Source: Eonycteris spelaea (lineage: Eukaryota > Chordata > Mammalia > Chiroptera > Pteropodidae). From it: a stretch of DNA of 64,000 nucleotides. How positions within the stretch are numbered: position 1 is the first letter of the stretch; each line of letters opens with the position of its first letter. Below the pieces are notes generated by a model. That model saw nothing but the letters and a program-made list of their open reading frames with translations, was not told where the DNA came from and ran no database searches. Below, one piece after another: positions 22,435 to 34,194 of the stretch. A program made the position numbers and the translations under genes. The stretch is taken from NCBI GenBank assembly GCA_003508835.1, contig PUFA01000022.1, positions 3,720,001 to 3,784,000 of the forward strand. The letters run 5' to 3'.

Positions 22435-22548
22435 TTTCAGTTTATGCGTCTGTCTCCTTTCATGGCGAGCTCCTCCATTGCAGGGACCGTGTCTCATTTC
22501 TCTGAGCATCCACAGTGCCCAGTTCAGGGCCCAGCGTGGTCAGTAAGG
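22435..22548 (+). repeat. LINE-2 3' end fragment
   Basis: 'GAGCTCCTCCATTGCAGGGA' near 22466 and 'CACAGTGCCCAGTTCAGGGC' near 22511 follow the L2 3' end order, ending in CAGTAAGGGTC. Confidence 0.65.
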
Positions 22549-24950
22549 GTCGTTGATCTCAACCACACAGCCCCTCACAGTCAGTCCGCTCCACCAGCTG
22601 GGGCCCCAGTAATCACACAGCCCTTCGTAAATCCTCCCACCTCCACCCGCATCTCACATGCATCGGATACTACAGTGAAAGAAGTCTGGGTGGAGCTCCC
22701 CCCATACTTGGGGGCTCAGGCTGGAACACGTGGGAGCACTATCGCACTTGATGCTAAATGAACTGAGTGAGGCACTAACTAAAATGTAGCCAAGAAGCCA
22801 CAGTCCTGTTCTCCCATAGCTTTCCTTAGAGAGTCTCCCCCAGCGTCTGCTTCTCTCTCTAGTACTCTTCATCCTGGCTAGTAGGTTTTTTTCAACTCTC
22901 CACTTCCTGCGTCCTATTTCTACTTTTGGAAGCCTGTTTTTAGACCCAAGCCTTTCATTTGCTTTTACTCAAAGGCTCTCTGCAGACTCACCATTTCTTA
23001 AGACATTATCTTGAACCACAATCTGAGAGTTGAGGCTGCACTAGTGTTTTTCATCCCCTCCCGATCCTGTGTGGGTCCAACTCAGACAAGACCCCAAAAC
23101 ATAAGGACTTCTGTTTAAGAAACAACCCTTTGTGGAAAGGGGCAGAGACCACTATCATGAAGTCAAAGCTATGTACCAGCCTGTCCAGATTTTCCTCGAT
23201 AAGTCAGTACTTGCAAAGCTTTCCAGTTAGCAACAAAGAAATGTTTCCTATTTTACTCAGGCTTTAAAAAATTTTCTTTTTCCAGAAAACTGTTTATTAG
23301 TAACCTTTTTAAGTCTAATTCCCTGCTGTTCATTCTGAACATGTTGACTTTCCACATGTTGTGGGATTAGGCGAGAGACTTAGGGCACAAAGGGGCAGGC
23401 CAAGTGGGGTGTAATTTTACTCTTGTCACTGACCGCCTTCTGGAGGGGCTGCTGTGCACTCACCCTCCCATGAGTCACAGTGTGCAGAGCCTGGGGCCCA
23501 AGAAAAGGAAGCATTTTCTCACAGTCGTAAATCAAGACTTGCGTTTGAGGATTTCGTTTTCCTGTTCTGTGTTCATGCTTGTTCTTGTTTTCCTGGCACA
23601 AGGACATCTCTGCCCAGAGTGACTGCTTATCTTAGCTGACTGCGCTTCACCAACACAGGGCCTGTTCTGTCATTCTGAGAAGTCACTTAAAGGAAAGAAC
23701 TGGTCATTCTTCCCGATGCTGCATTTAACTTATCTGTGCTAAATATGTCTCAAACACTCAAAATGCCTTTAAACCTAAACCAAGCACAGCAAATGACTCA
23801 GGCTCAGGCATGCAGGCTAGGGGCATGTGAGCGCGCGCGTGCGTGCACACACGCACACACACAGAGATCACCTGCTAATACTGCTCTTGTTGATGTTGCT
23901 ATCATGAGTTCTCCCTTGAGCTTATGTCTGTCTTGAGTCTTTCTGTTCCTGACTGACAGAAGAAGGCTCTCTTCTTGCTGATGAGGTTCGGAATTCAGTG
24001 GATGGCTAAGGTGGTGAGAGGAAGACCATGCACAGAGCCTCCTACCCTCTCTAAGTGGGACTGCAGGGAACTGAAGGCCCCTGACCAGCTGCCTCTTGTA
24101 CTTGGTGTATCCACATTGAGCCTTTCTCCCAGCATGCTCTGTGGGCTGACAGTTTGCCATTCTGCCTTTTTCTTCCTGTCTGTGCCTTTGCTGGGGGAGA
24201 GGAGCCATGTTGGTGCCCCTGTCTGACGCTGTTGTCTAGCAGCCCACAGCAACAGAGTCATCAGAAGCATACACCTAAAGACTTTATTCTGTCCACTTTG
24301 CTTCCTCTAGAGCTCACCCGAAAAAGCAGCTGCTTGTTTATCCAGACGTCAGCCATTTCCCATGAGCGTCTGGCACAGTGAGCTATGTTGTGGCCGGCAT
24401 TACTTTAGTACCAGTGGGCTGGCCTTCTGCCAGGCCCTCATTGTTGGTGACTCCATCTTGCTATTGAATGCTGAGTATGAGTCAGAGAGGATGCTGGTGG
24501 AACCTCAGGCAGGTCCCGACAACAAGGGCAGACTAAGTCACACGGGGAGAGCAGGCCTGACCTTGCTCTGCAGAGCTGTGGTTAGTTCTTAAGCTTGGGG
24601 CCATGTTAGTGCAAGCAACGTGAAATGCAGTTTGGCTGCTCCTGTGCACTCATCACCAGGCTGGGCTGTCAGAGACACACAGACGTGTGTGTTGGCTTCC
24701 GTAGGAGTTATGGCCAGCAGCCCAGCTTCTTAATTGGGTTTAGTTTCAAAATAAATACCTCACTGGACAGTGACACTTATCAACTCTTTTGGAGGAAAAA
24801 AAAAAAAACTGTTGCTTTGTGTAGGCTGATGTGTAACTCTATAATTTTATCACTGGTCCTGAGTACTGTTGTAATTATTCATAGTTATCCTTTATCTTTT
24901 GTAGACATTATTATATTTATCCAGCCGTAGCTGGTGAATAACTGTATCAT
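22549..24950. other. Unassigned, no gene seen
   Basis: About 2.4 kb with no recognised repeat apart from a Z-DNA-type tract (23831-23863). Open frames of 60-140 codons occur on both strands with no family resemblance. The 142-codon frame at 22333-22761 crosses the L2 end, which argues against coding. Confidence 0.4.
23831..23863. repeat. 33-bp alternating purine-pyrimidine tract
   Basis: A perfectly alternating run starting GCGCGCGCGTGCGTGC and continuing ACACACGCACACACACA. The GC-repeat portion makes it the strongest Z-DNA-forming sequence in the window. Confidence 0.9.
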
Positions 24951-27900
24951 TGGATAATGCCCATATTTTGAGAGGTTAGATTTCCGAGAAACCAGTTTCT
25001 AGTTTTTATGTGTCCTTGCTTATTCTTTTTCAAGAGATTGAAAAAGAAGGTCCTAAAAACTCTATCTTATTCTGTGGTGATGAGGTCAGACAGACCTCCC
25101 CATGAGGCGAAAGTTGCCATGCAACTGTAGGGTGGCCTTGGAAGCTTGGAGACGTTTGGGGCATGCCTAGTCACCACCACACTCAGCCCCATGTGTCCTG
25201 TCACCACTTTGGTGAACTGGTGATACAGTAGAGATGTCACTGTGGTAGGGCCTGGAACAGGGCTGTTTTCCTGGTAAAAAAGAACAAGTTGTTTCTAGTT
25301 ATTTCTTATTAGAAGGGAGTTTCTCATGGAAAATACTTCTCTACTAAATAGGATTTTATCTGTACAAAACTTTATGGCTTATGACCATCAGAGTCATTTC
25401 CCATTGGCATCTGAGACCTGGAAAACAACGTCACCATAGGAGAAAGAAGTATTTTTCCCCCCTATATTGGCCAAAAACCAAGCCATTAATTGCCAACCAA
25501 TAAAGGTACAGCCAAGGGGAAAAAGAATTATTAAGAGTTTTAATTGCCCCTGAAATTCAAGATAGAAACTTTTGTATTCAGTTACACCTGAGATAGCAGA
25601 AAACTCCAAGGGATTGCCTGAGTTCTTTGGTCAAACCAGAATTTGCTTTATTTAACATTTCCTGGAAATGGATCATTGGCTGGACTTGTACATGTGTTTA
25701 TTATACACAGATTTTCCTCAGTATAACCTCAGGTGGATTATAATAAGATGGATATACATATACATAGTAATTAATTTATATTAATATCAGACTGATATTA
25801 ATATATACAGTCTAGTATATTGATAATAAGGTAGTACCAAATCTTAAATTATTTTCAAAGACACAAACTTTATGTGAGGTAAAGGTATTACTCATCATGT
25901 AAAGTACATAGCTATGCTGAAATTTTATGTTAACTGAATACAGAATTTAGCCTAAGAAAATCATATATTTGTGAATTTAAATGAGATGAAAAAATGTTGA
26001 CCAGCTATATAAAAAGGCCAGCAATTCAAGTTGTGGAATCTGGGTTATTTCTTTTTCACTACCCAAGATTTTGTTTATTATATAGTCAGGATTTTTCCCA
26101 CACTATAAAACGTCGATAATGTTTTCAATCCATTACTACTTACTGGAGTATAATGTAAATTCTCATGTGTGCTTTAATAATTCTTTAAAAATCATTCTTT
26201 GGATTGCTGTTCATTGAGTGAGAAGGAAATGCTTGATATATTCCATGTGTTTTTATGAAAGCTAAGATTTTTAAAAACACCAAGGACTAGAAAATTCCTG
26301 AATCACCTCAGATTTTGGTCAGAGGAGTCAGAAGAGGAGTCGAGAAGTGTGGGAAAACAAAATAGCGATCGATAGTGGTAGAAACTGTCACCTAACATTG
26401 CAATGGCAGATTGCTTCATGGGATGACACTCAGAGGTTGTCTTTGATTTTAGCCTACATATTAAAGAAAATTCTATACTGTTTCAGACAAATAGATTGAC
26501 AACTTGTGTTTCACAATATGGTATGTGCAAAGGACATAACACTGTTCATGGGACATGACAACTTCACAGCTGGGATGGAGGTGACACAGTAGTGTGTGTG
26601 GAAGACAGCATTTCCCACACCTATAAATGCTGTGGTTATAGAAAAGATACTTGATTCTTTGTTTTTCCCATTCAGGACTATATATTGATTCACTCCTTTA
26701 TTTAACATATTTATTGAGTTTCTGTTATGCTATAATAATCTGGGAAATAGTCTTTTAACGTTGTGATATATAACGGATTAGTATTTGTTGTTGAAGTAAC
26801 AAAGGAATCTGAATTATCTATCAATATGAAGTCAGGAGTAGCTCAGAGCTGGCTTGAGGCATGCTACATAACATGGCTGCCTAGAAATTGAAGGGTCATG
26901 TGTTTAGCTATCTGGGTAGCTTTATATCAGTCAGATTGGTACTATGTATGTTGGAGGATGAACAGGCAAAGAAATCCATCAGCAAAGTATAAGTATTCTA
27001 AACTAGGGTGCTTTTATTTTGCTATATAGGCAAAAATGTATTTATCTGTAGAGGGCTCGTAACAGGAAAGACCTCAAGGTAGGGAATGGAGCAACATTAG
27101 TTTGCATGATCAAGATCGAGGTGAACTTAAGATTCGGAAGTTCAGAGTCAACACAATCTAAAAAAACCTGGTCTTAGAGGACAGCTGTTGTCCTGTGACT
27201 CACTAAAGATGGCTTACAGAATCAGAAGCTCTAGAACTAGAGCTCAAAGGTATAGGAAAATTAACTACAGCTGGAGCAGTATTTAATGGCAGAGTCTAAT
27301 AAGTGCCATCTAACGGAAGCTTGCTTTTTCCTTGCCACTGAAATCTGAATGCAATGTACCACATTTTGCAAAATTAAAAAGCTCCTAAGACAGGGAAATT
27401 TTCATGGTGATGTTCTCACGAATCATGTATGCTATGCTGCTTATAACTAGGTGGGGTGGGGATGGAGTTCTTTTAAGAACGATGGTGTTTACATGCAAAA
27501 ACCAAACTGATATAAACCATTATCTTAAAAGAGAATGGAAGAGATGTCATGAGTGAATGCCCAGTGGCTAAATATGATCTGAATCAGTAAAGGACTGATG
27601 CTGCTGTCTAGGACATTATCTGGGAGGCTAGTCTGTTGTGAAATAGACATTGACTGACTTAATTTCTGTACTCCATGACACACCTGTAGCCAAAACTGAA
27701 GGATCTTGGAAATAGAGAATTGTCAAGGGTAATAGGCATTACTGAAGAATAACACTATTTTTCTGAATATGTTAAAACCAATGCAAAATAGTAGCACTGT
27801 TTCATTGCTGAATGCACCTAAATCATCCAGCTATTTCTATTATGAATGATTTAGATACAATTCTGTTGCATTGTGGAAAACAGCTCAGATGAACTCTTGG

Positions 27901-29019
27901 AATATCTCCAAGGTCTATGATCTTTTTGTTAAAGGTATATACAATAAGCGTTTTTTGTTTGCTTGTTTGTTTTTTGTTTTGTTTTGTATTTTGCCTTTGA
28001 CTGTCACTGTTCAGTGATTCTATTTTCCACTTTAAATATTTAATCAGTTTCTGAGACATTGAACCACCAAATATATAACAGAAATAAAAGATAGTTAAAA
28101 CTCTGTTATTGGTTCCCCACCTAAGGGCTGCGGATTGTGGTGGAAATATTAGGATAGGGAGGCCAGTGTGTTTCCACTACAAACTTTGTTTATATTGTAA
28201 ATAAAGAATAAGATGCATATATTTGTACTCTCTAAACTCTATGTAAGTAGTGTGGTGATTATTCATTTCAGAACTTTCCTGGGTCTATAGAAGCTGTTAT
28301 CACTATATGTTTTCTCACTCAACTCAACACTAAAAATGTAATTATGATAGAATGGAGAGTCCTCAAAATTTTCGACTTTAGAAAGAAATTCTCAAATTTA
28401 TTACTGAAGGAAAATATTAGTAGAAGATGCAGCAGGAGTGTCTTAAGATGTTCTAGATGATGTTATATCTGTCTCCACAGAAATTACATGCCTACATTTA
28501 ATTATGTAACTTATAAATAGGAGAAAGTATAATTCTATCCATTTGAGAATGTATAATTTTTGAAAAAACACTTTTAGATATAAGCCATATGTTAAACTGA
28601 GTAAATCAGGTGTTGAAATAATGTGCTTTACTTTCAAATATATTACCCCAGTATTTTTTAAATTACAGTATATCGGTAGCAGCCAGAGATATCAGAATAA
28701 ATTATCGGGCTCATACCTCTGCCGAAGAAGGATACGGTTTAGACAGTTGAAATATGCCAGTTGTTAACCTGATAGGATGTGGATGAGGAGATGCTACCTA
28801 TGGTTTAAGGGCAAGAAGCTTGCCATTCATCTGTGAGTCAGTATTTTCTGTCCTTGTACCACTGGCATCAGCCCTGGCCAACGAACCCAGGGTGTGAATT
28901 TTCCAGTTGACTCTTTAGTGGCACCCCCAACTCCAGTATTGTAGTCATCTATCTTTAGATCATCAGGATTGTCACTGAAGAGCACTGGAAGCAGTTTTAA
29001 TCTGCACCCTCTCCTCTGC
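24951..29019. other. Long AT-rich unassigned stretch
   Basis: About 4 kb with no repeat I can name. 25700-26300 is very AT-rich. (TTTTG)n-like sequence lies at 27952-27990. All open frames are 60-80 codons and unrecognised. Old L1 or other degraded repeats could be present but were not identifiable by eye. Confidence 0.4.
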
Positions 29020-29266
29020 CCTCTCAATGCTCATTCATTCATATATACATTGAAAAGTATTTATGGTATATCAGAGCAAAGCTAGATGCTGGGGATATCA
29101 CGTGAGCAAATACAAACACAATCAAATAATCACACAATTAATATATATTTACAAATTAAGATAGTTGCTGTAGGAAAGGGTAAGGGTCATGAGGGAGAGG
29201 ATCCTGAATCCAGATGCAGACCTAGAGACGACTGCCCAAGGATGCTTGACTTGAGTAAGATTTAAA
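29020..29266 (-). repeat. LINE-2, antisense (left part of split copy)
   Basis: 'AGCTAGATGCTGGGGATATC' near 29080 is the reverse complement of the L2 3' end ('...CCCCAGCGCCTAGCA'). It continues into 'GCAAATACAAACACAATCAA' and 'TGACTTGAGTAAGATTTAAA'. The copy resumes after the Charlie element at 29475. Confidence 0.65.
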
Positions 29267-29474
29267 GCTGTTCCAACAAAAATGGTAACCACTAACTATG
29301 CATGGTATTTAAATGTAAATTAATTAAGATTAAATGAAATTAATAATTCAGTTTCTTAGTCACACTAATCACATTCAAGTGCTGCAAAGCCACACATGAT
29401 CATCGCCTACCATCTCAGCCAGTGGAGGTATGGGACATTGTCACCACTGCAGAAAGTTCTGTTGGGCTGCGTTG
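29267..29474. mobile_element. hAT-Charlie non-autonomous DNA transposon (MER3-like)
   Basis: A 208-bp element. One end reads GCTGTTCCAACAAAAATGGT; the other reads AGAAAGTTCTGTTGGGCTGC. Both match the CAGYGCTGTCCAATA-type termini of this group. The internal 'TAAATTAATTAAGATTAAAT' and 'CACATTCAAGTGCTGCAAAG' blocks fit. The flanking 8-mers (GATTTAAA and GCCTAAAT) are only weakly alike, so the target-site duplication has decayed. Confidence 0.75.
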
Positions 29475-29830
29475 GCCTAAATGATGAATAGTAATTAACT
29501 AGCAAAGTGGTGAGCAAAACCATTATAGGTTGAGAGAATGCAAAGGCTCTGATGTCAGGGAGACAGTTTATAAACCGAAAGAAAGCTATTGTGGAAAGAA
29601 AAGGTGAGAGCAGTATAAGATGAAGCTGAAGAAGTAAGCAGGGCCGAGAGCTTGCAACAACTTGTTAAGGATTCTGGTCTTCTCCCCAAGAGTAATGAGA
29701 AGTGGGTAGGGGGTGAGAGATGAGTGTTACGGGTTAAAGAGAGAAGAGCTTCAGATAGTTGTGGAGAGTGAGGTCAGGGAACTGTAGGAGGCTTGCTAGG
29801 CAATGTTGAGGAGCTCTCAGTTTGGTGATC
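29475..29830 (-). repeat. LINE-2, antisense (right part of split copy)
   Basis: It continues the L2 copy broken by the Charlie element. 'TGAGAGAATGCAAAGGCTCT' near 29531 and 'TTAAGGATTCTGGTCTTCTC' near 29666 correspond to antisense L2 3' ORF segments. It is strongly diverged. Confidence 0.5.
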
Positions 29831-31190
29831 ATGAATTCATGGTGACACCAGTGCTCCTTCTTATGTACTTTCTCCACAAAGGCACCTTGAGTACAAAAGT
29901 AAGATAAAGGAGAACAGATGCAGCACTAGGATTCTGCCAGAGTCACGTGGGCTCAGAAGTTCAGGAGTACTGGCAAGGGTGTCACTGAAATGACAGGCCA
30001 TGGCATTCTCGCTGGGTAAGTAATAAGGCATGGAAGAAGAGGACTGAAGGACTGGCAGAAAGCGGAGCACGTCAGTGAGCTGAAAATTCAGACACAAGCT
30101 GAAGGAGAGGCAGGTGTGATCAGAAAGCAGGATGCTGGAGTCACTGACTTTAGCTGTAGAGCAGACGCGGGCGATGCCAAGATCCACGGTGTAACCCTAA
30201 GCAGATAGCTGAGATGCTGAGAAGTTAAGGCCATTAGTGATGGGGAGATGGAGAGCCGAAGGCTAGATTATCATACGGGGCCACTTTGGGTTTTGAGATT
30301 CCTGCAAACATTGCCTGGATTTGGGGTTGAGAGAAGCACTGCTTAGAGACCAAAGGGTGACGTGGAGCCCCAGAGATGAAAGCTGCTAGGAAGGAAAACG
30401 GAGGTACAGTCGGGGGTGTATATGCTCATGAGAGAGGGTTACAAGAGTGTAATAGAGTAAAGTCTGCAAACGACAATGGGAAACGATGAAACGCCTCTTC
30501 CTCTCCACCCAGTGTGTGAGAGAATTAACGACCACTATTCCAGAGGTCCGCCAGAGGAGTGGTGTCTGCAGGCAAAAGCCAGGTGTAAGTTGCAGTGAGA
30601 AAGTGTAGGGATTTTTCAGAAAGGAGGGTGATGAAATGGAAGAGTTGGCTGAATGTGGAGCACATGGAGGGCATGGTGGAAGGTCTGGGCCATGAGGATG
30701 GGCTCGTGCGAAAAGCAATAGGAGAATCATCCTGCTGGGGACTGATGACTGAGATGGACTTATATTTGGGTATTAATGGATAAAAAATACATTGATAGGC
30801 CTAGAGGTGGCCGCAGGCCCAATGGACTTGGCTCAGTTGACCAGTGGTCAGGGTGTTTCTGTAAGAGTTCCTGCACGTGCCACTGCTTGGGATGCTCTTG
30901 AAGCTGCAGTTTCAGCCTCTGCACACAGCACAGCATTGGTCCCAGAGGCGTGACTTCAACACCTGCTGGAGTATTGACTGTCTCAGAGGCAAGGCATTAG
31001 GAATCCCATAGATTGAGGTTGAAGGATCTTGCATGAGGCCTAGGCACCTCAGAGGCTGGCTGTTAGCCAGTTCAAAGGATGGAGTCTCAGAAATCCTAGA
31101 AGATGCACATCTATACCCTAACAACCTGGGGTGTGCGGATCTCAGGAATCTGCAGGTGATGCTTTTCATATAGATGAAAGGTGTGTGTGG
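29831..31190. other. Unresolved, possibly more antisense LINE
   Basis: A purine-rich plus strand resembling antisense L2-type sequence ('GAAGGAGAGGCAGGTGTGAT' near 30102), but I cannot align it to a consensus. Minus-strand frames of 108 and 114 codons (29861-30187, 30386-30730) look like LINE-relic or chance frames. No gene is claimed. Confidence 0.35.
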
Positions 31191-31193
31191 GTC

Positions 31194-31218
31194 GTTCTGT
31201 GGCTTATTAAAACTCAAG

Positions 31219-31221
<3 letters not shown>
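31194..31221 (+). repeat. Truncated third copy of the local duplicated unit
   Basis: GTTCTGTGGCTTATTAAAAC followed by TCAAGGAG matches the start of the repeated units at 31302 and 32368. It then breaks directly into the GT microsatellite. Confidence 0.65.
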
Positions 31222-31278
<57 letters not shown>

Positions 31279-31299
31279 AGAGAGAGAGAGAGAGAGAGA
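31221..31299. repeat. (GT)n(GA)n compound microsatellite
   Basis: About 57 bp of perfect GT repeats followed directly by about 22 bp of GA. It is the longest pure microsatellite in the window and likely polymorphic. Confidence 0.98.
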
Positions 31300-31301
31300 T
31301 A

Positions 31302-31505
31302 GTTCTATGGCTTTTTATTAGAACTAAAGGAATTAGGATTTACTCTGGGTCATTATATGTCAGCTTCTCAACCTTTTAAAGTCAACAGCACATCCTCATT
31401 AGTCCCTAATTGTACATTAGAAGATCTTATATCATGTATAATCATCAAGCCCTGTAATTCTAGAACTCTGGTTATAGAATATCCACAATTTTCCAGTCGT
31501 GAAAC
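31302..31505 (+). repeat. Local duplicated segment, copy A
   Basis: Homologous, same orientation, to copy B at 32368-32560. Shared blocks include 'AGAAGATCTTATATC' and 'TCATTATATRYMAGCTTCTC'. Both run through the same order of blocks, with an 11-bp or so gap in B. It is not recognised as a known repeat family. Confidence 0.7.
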
Positions 31506-31814
31506 TTGCAGAAGCTGCAAGTTATGTGCTATTTTAATTTCATTGTAACAAAATATAGCTGGAGGTTCTGTCCCCAGGTTAACAAACAAATCGTCAAGGA
31601 GGTAATTTATTATTTTAATTTTGTGGCATTATCTTTCCCCACTGACGAAAGCAATCAAAATGACTCAAATTGAATCATTGAAAATGAATGGATTCCCAAA
31701 GGTTATAAGTATTGTTGGAAAATGTCATGCATTTATTAAATTTCTTGTGTGTTAACCAAAAAGGGTTAGAAAGGTAAATACACAGTGACCCCTTACTGAT
31801 GGATTTGGAATTTG
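31506..31814. other. Unassigned spacer
   Basis: It contains a small perfect hairpin (AACTTGCAG-AAG-CTGCAAGTT type, near 31503-31525) at its left edge. There is nothing else I can name. Confidence 0.5.
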
Positions 31815-32340
31815 GCTAGTAGACGAAATTCTAGAGATCATCTCGTCAAATCTTCTTACTCTCTATATCAGGAAACTGACAGTTAAATCAGGTGCAGTGG
31901 CAATTTCCAGTGGCTTTATCCTGTACTGACAAAATATCTGGCAAGATTTAGAAGTACCAGGAAGTATACTGAATGACAATAATATTGTAAGCATTAAATC
32001 TTCAATATCGCAGAACTATAGCACCCTAGAATTTGGATTGCTGTAACATTGTTGGTCCAGTGTTGGAATCCCTTTGGTGACAATAGCCTTGTGGATGGTC
32101 ACCTGATGCTCCTTGAACACTTCCCTCAGTGGGAAGTTGGATTTTTCTATAGCAGGCCATTCCATTATGTGGTAGCTGTTTATGTTGGAAAGTCTTTACA
32201 TTGAGTTGGTTTTGTTATCTTTATGCATTCTCTGCGGTTCTCTGGACCTAAGACCCACAGCAATTACATTTGCTTGGATTCTCTCCTTCAGGAAAGACGT
32301 CTCTAGTTCTCAGTTATTGGCATAGGTGGGGCAAAGGTGA
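31815..32340. repeat. LINE-3/CR1 remnant
   Basis: 'GAGATCATCTCGTCAAATCT' near 31833, then 'GGCCATTCCATTATGTGGTA' near 32155 and 'TTGGAAAGTCTTTACATTGA' near 32185. This order matches the L3/CR1 3' region ('GCAGCCCATTCCA...', 'AGAAAGTTCTTCCTTATATTG'). It is very old and patchy. The strand is not assigned. Confidence 0.55.
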
Positions 32341-32367
32341 AATGAAGAAAAGGTAGAAAAAATAATG

Positions 32368-32560
32368 CACTGTGGCTTATTATCAGAAATCAAGGAGTTA
32401 GGATTTATTCTGCATCATTATATACAAGCTTCTCGACCTTTTTGAGTCAACAGTTTCCAATTGTAGATCAGAAGATCTTATATCGAATTTAATTATTTAG
32501 CTCTACAATTCAAGAAATCTTGGGTTTTAGCATATTTTCAATTTTTAAGTTGTGAAAAGA
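32368..32560 (+). repeat. Local duplicated segment, copy B
   Basis: Begins CTGTGGCTTATTATCAGAAA and keeps 'GGATTTATTCTGCATCATTA' and 'AGAAGATCTTATATCGAATT'. It lies 1.07 kb downstream of copy A in the same orientation. Confidence 0.7.
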
Positions 32561-33504
32561 TTAGTTATATGGGAAAGAAAGCAAATGCCATGAATTGAAA
32601 CATGAAGAGGGGATCCAATGGAATAAAAGTGAAACTTTTTATTTGTTAGGATTGTGGTCTAAGACAGCTAAGTTAATATCGGAATCTGCAGATTTCATAT
32701 TATACTGAAATACAATAATACTCAAAATGTTACAGTTTATTATAAAAAATAAAATTCTCAACAGTTATTTAACTCCATCCTTAAAAAAAAGATCCTTAAA
32801 AAAAAAGAGGATGTTTCTTCCTGCCTCTTCAAATATTAGTTAAAATTCCTGGAAGCTGATAAGTTAGGATAGATATTCTTAGCTAAGATTTAAATGAAAT
32901 TTGGGGAAGTTGTACATGTGTCATTTTTTTTGATGGTCTGTGGTCCATAAAAATATAAATTTACTTTGATTCTTATTTTTAATTTAAATCCTAAATTTTT
33001 TTTATTTATTTTCTAGAAAACCTAGTACATAGATGATGCAGTTTAAATATCCATGAATATAATTGTCCTCATGAATTCAACATATAAAATTACTTATTTT
33101 CTAAATCAAGAGGGAGATGAATACACAAAACCATCTGACAAACCTAGCCAAACAGATGTTGCTGTTTGTTCAAAGACTGATTTACCTACAGAGAGAAGCA
33201 TTTTTAAAACACTCTACAGAATCAGAGACAAATAGACTTGAAATGGAATTTTGTTACTGACAAATTGCTTTGAATCTGATGGGATTTTCAAATTCTGACC
33301 ATAACTAGCTTTGGCTATACGTAAATTTGCTATTGAAAGGTTTTACTATGTATAGACTTATAGCCATTTATTTGCCCACCCATGACACATCATTTTGCCT
33401 GGTGAGAGTGGGAGAAAAGTGGATTTTCTTGATCAGGTTGCCTGTGGTAAGGAGTAGGTCCAGTGCAAAGATTTTTGCTAGATGTTTGCTAGTCATTTGC
33501 TAAT
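32561..33504. other. AT-rich, one weak exon-like frame
   Basis: No repeat recognised. A 60-codon frame (33053-33235) has a plausible protein composition and ends with a stop at 33233-33235. It could be a small terminal exon if spliced near 33110, but chance is more likely. A tandem GATCCTTAAAAAAAA lies at 32790-32816. Confidence 0.35.
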
Positions 33505-33730
33505 GTTAAGTAGCTTGGTCAGACATGAACAATAGGGGAACAAAGGAATAGGGGCTCAGCCGAGAAACCGCCCAGAGGACACCCTGCTGGTAGTTAGAGA
33601 ATCCCCCCTGCATCTCCAGAGACCGAGGAAAGGAGGATTTCTCTAACTACCCATAGGGTGTTCTTCTTCTCTAGGCTGGACCCCTATTCCTTCGTTCCCC
33701 TGTCACTCATGCCTGACTAGCTACCTAACG
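33505..33730. mobile_element. Palindromic foldback element, family not recognised
   Basis: Nearly the whole 226 bp is one inverted repeat. The left arm (33505 on) begins GTTAAGTAGCTTGGTCAGAC. The reverse complement of the right arm begins GTTAGGTAGCTAGTCAGGCA. Both continue through AGGGGAACRAAGGAATAGGG and, further in, GGTAGTTAGAGAA. The arms are about 100 bp and roughly 80% identical, around a 30-bp centre (about 33604-33634). The form is that of a MITE or foldback transposon. No clear target-site duplication was found, so the class is undetermined. Confidence 0.7.
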
Positions 33731-33809
33731 CTGGGTGGTAGTAATGTTAGACTTGAGATATTTATGTTTATGTAAGTTAAAATTCAATTTGATAATTAGT
33801 TTGTTGTAC
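33731..33809. other. Short unassigned spacer
   Basis: Spacer between the foldback element and antisense L2; nothing seen. Confidence 0.5.
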
Positions 33810-34055
33810 ACCATGACCAGTTTATTGAGACCCCACTTCATCCCAGTCATCATGACAAATGTCAGAGGGGATGTAAGGATGAATAAGAACGTTCCCACCC
33901 CACGGGGTGATTGGCGAGACCAGTACTTACTGGAGTAATTATGATACAGCATGCTCTTACAGATTGCACAAAATGTTGCTGGGGTATAGTGGCATACTGT
34001 AACAGAGGAGCAGGTTTCAAATACCAGCTTCATGCTGAGTGAAGACTTTACAACT
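33810..34055 (-). repeat. LINE-2, antisense, part 1
   Basis: The plus strand reads in the antisense L2 style: 'GATGAATAAGAACGTTCCCA' near 33879 corresponds to the common 'GATGAATAAGACAGACCCTGCCC' phrase. It is then diverged. Confidence 0.55.
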
Positions 34056-34194
34056 CTGTACACTAAATCATACAGAAAAAAATTTTTAAGTTAAAAAAAA
34101 TTGTGAAATCAAATTAGCCTTTATTTTCTGCATTTCTTATTTTGAACAAAGTATATTGTCTCTGTCTGGCTTTATGAGTACCTTATTTGTGTCT

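Noticed and set aside
22333..22761. 142-codon plus-strand frame
   Set aside because: It crosses an L2 3' end and has no domain.
23976..24000. tRNA box-B-like GGTTCGGAATTC
   Set aside because: No matching box A, no cloverleaf and no SINE body nearby.
31503..31525. 9-bp hairpin AACTTGCAG/CTGCAAGTT
   Set aside because: Too short to distinguish from chance in a 64-kb window.
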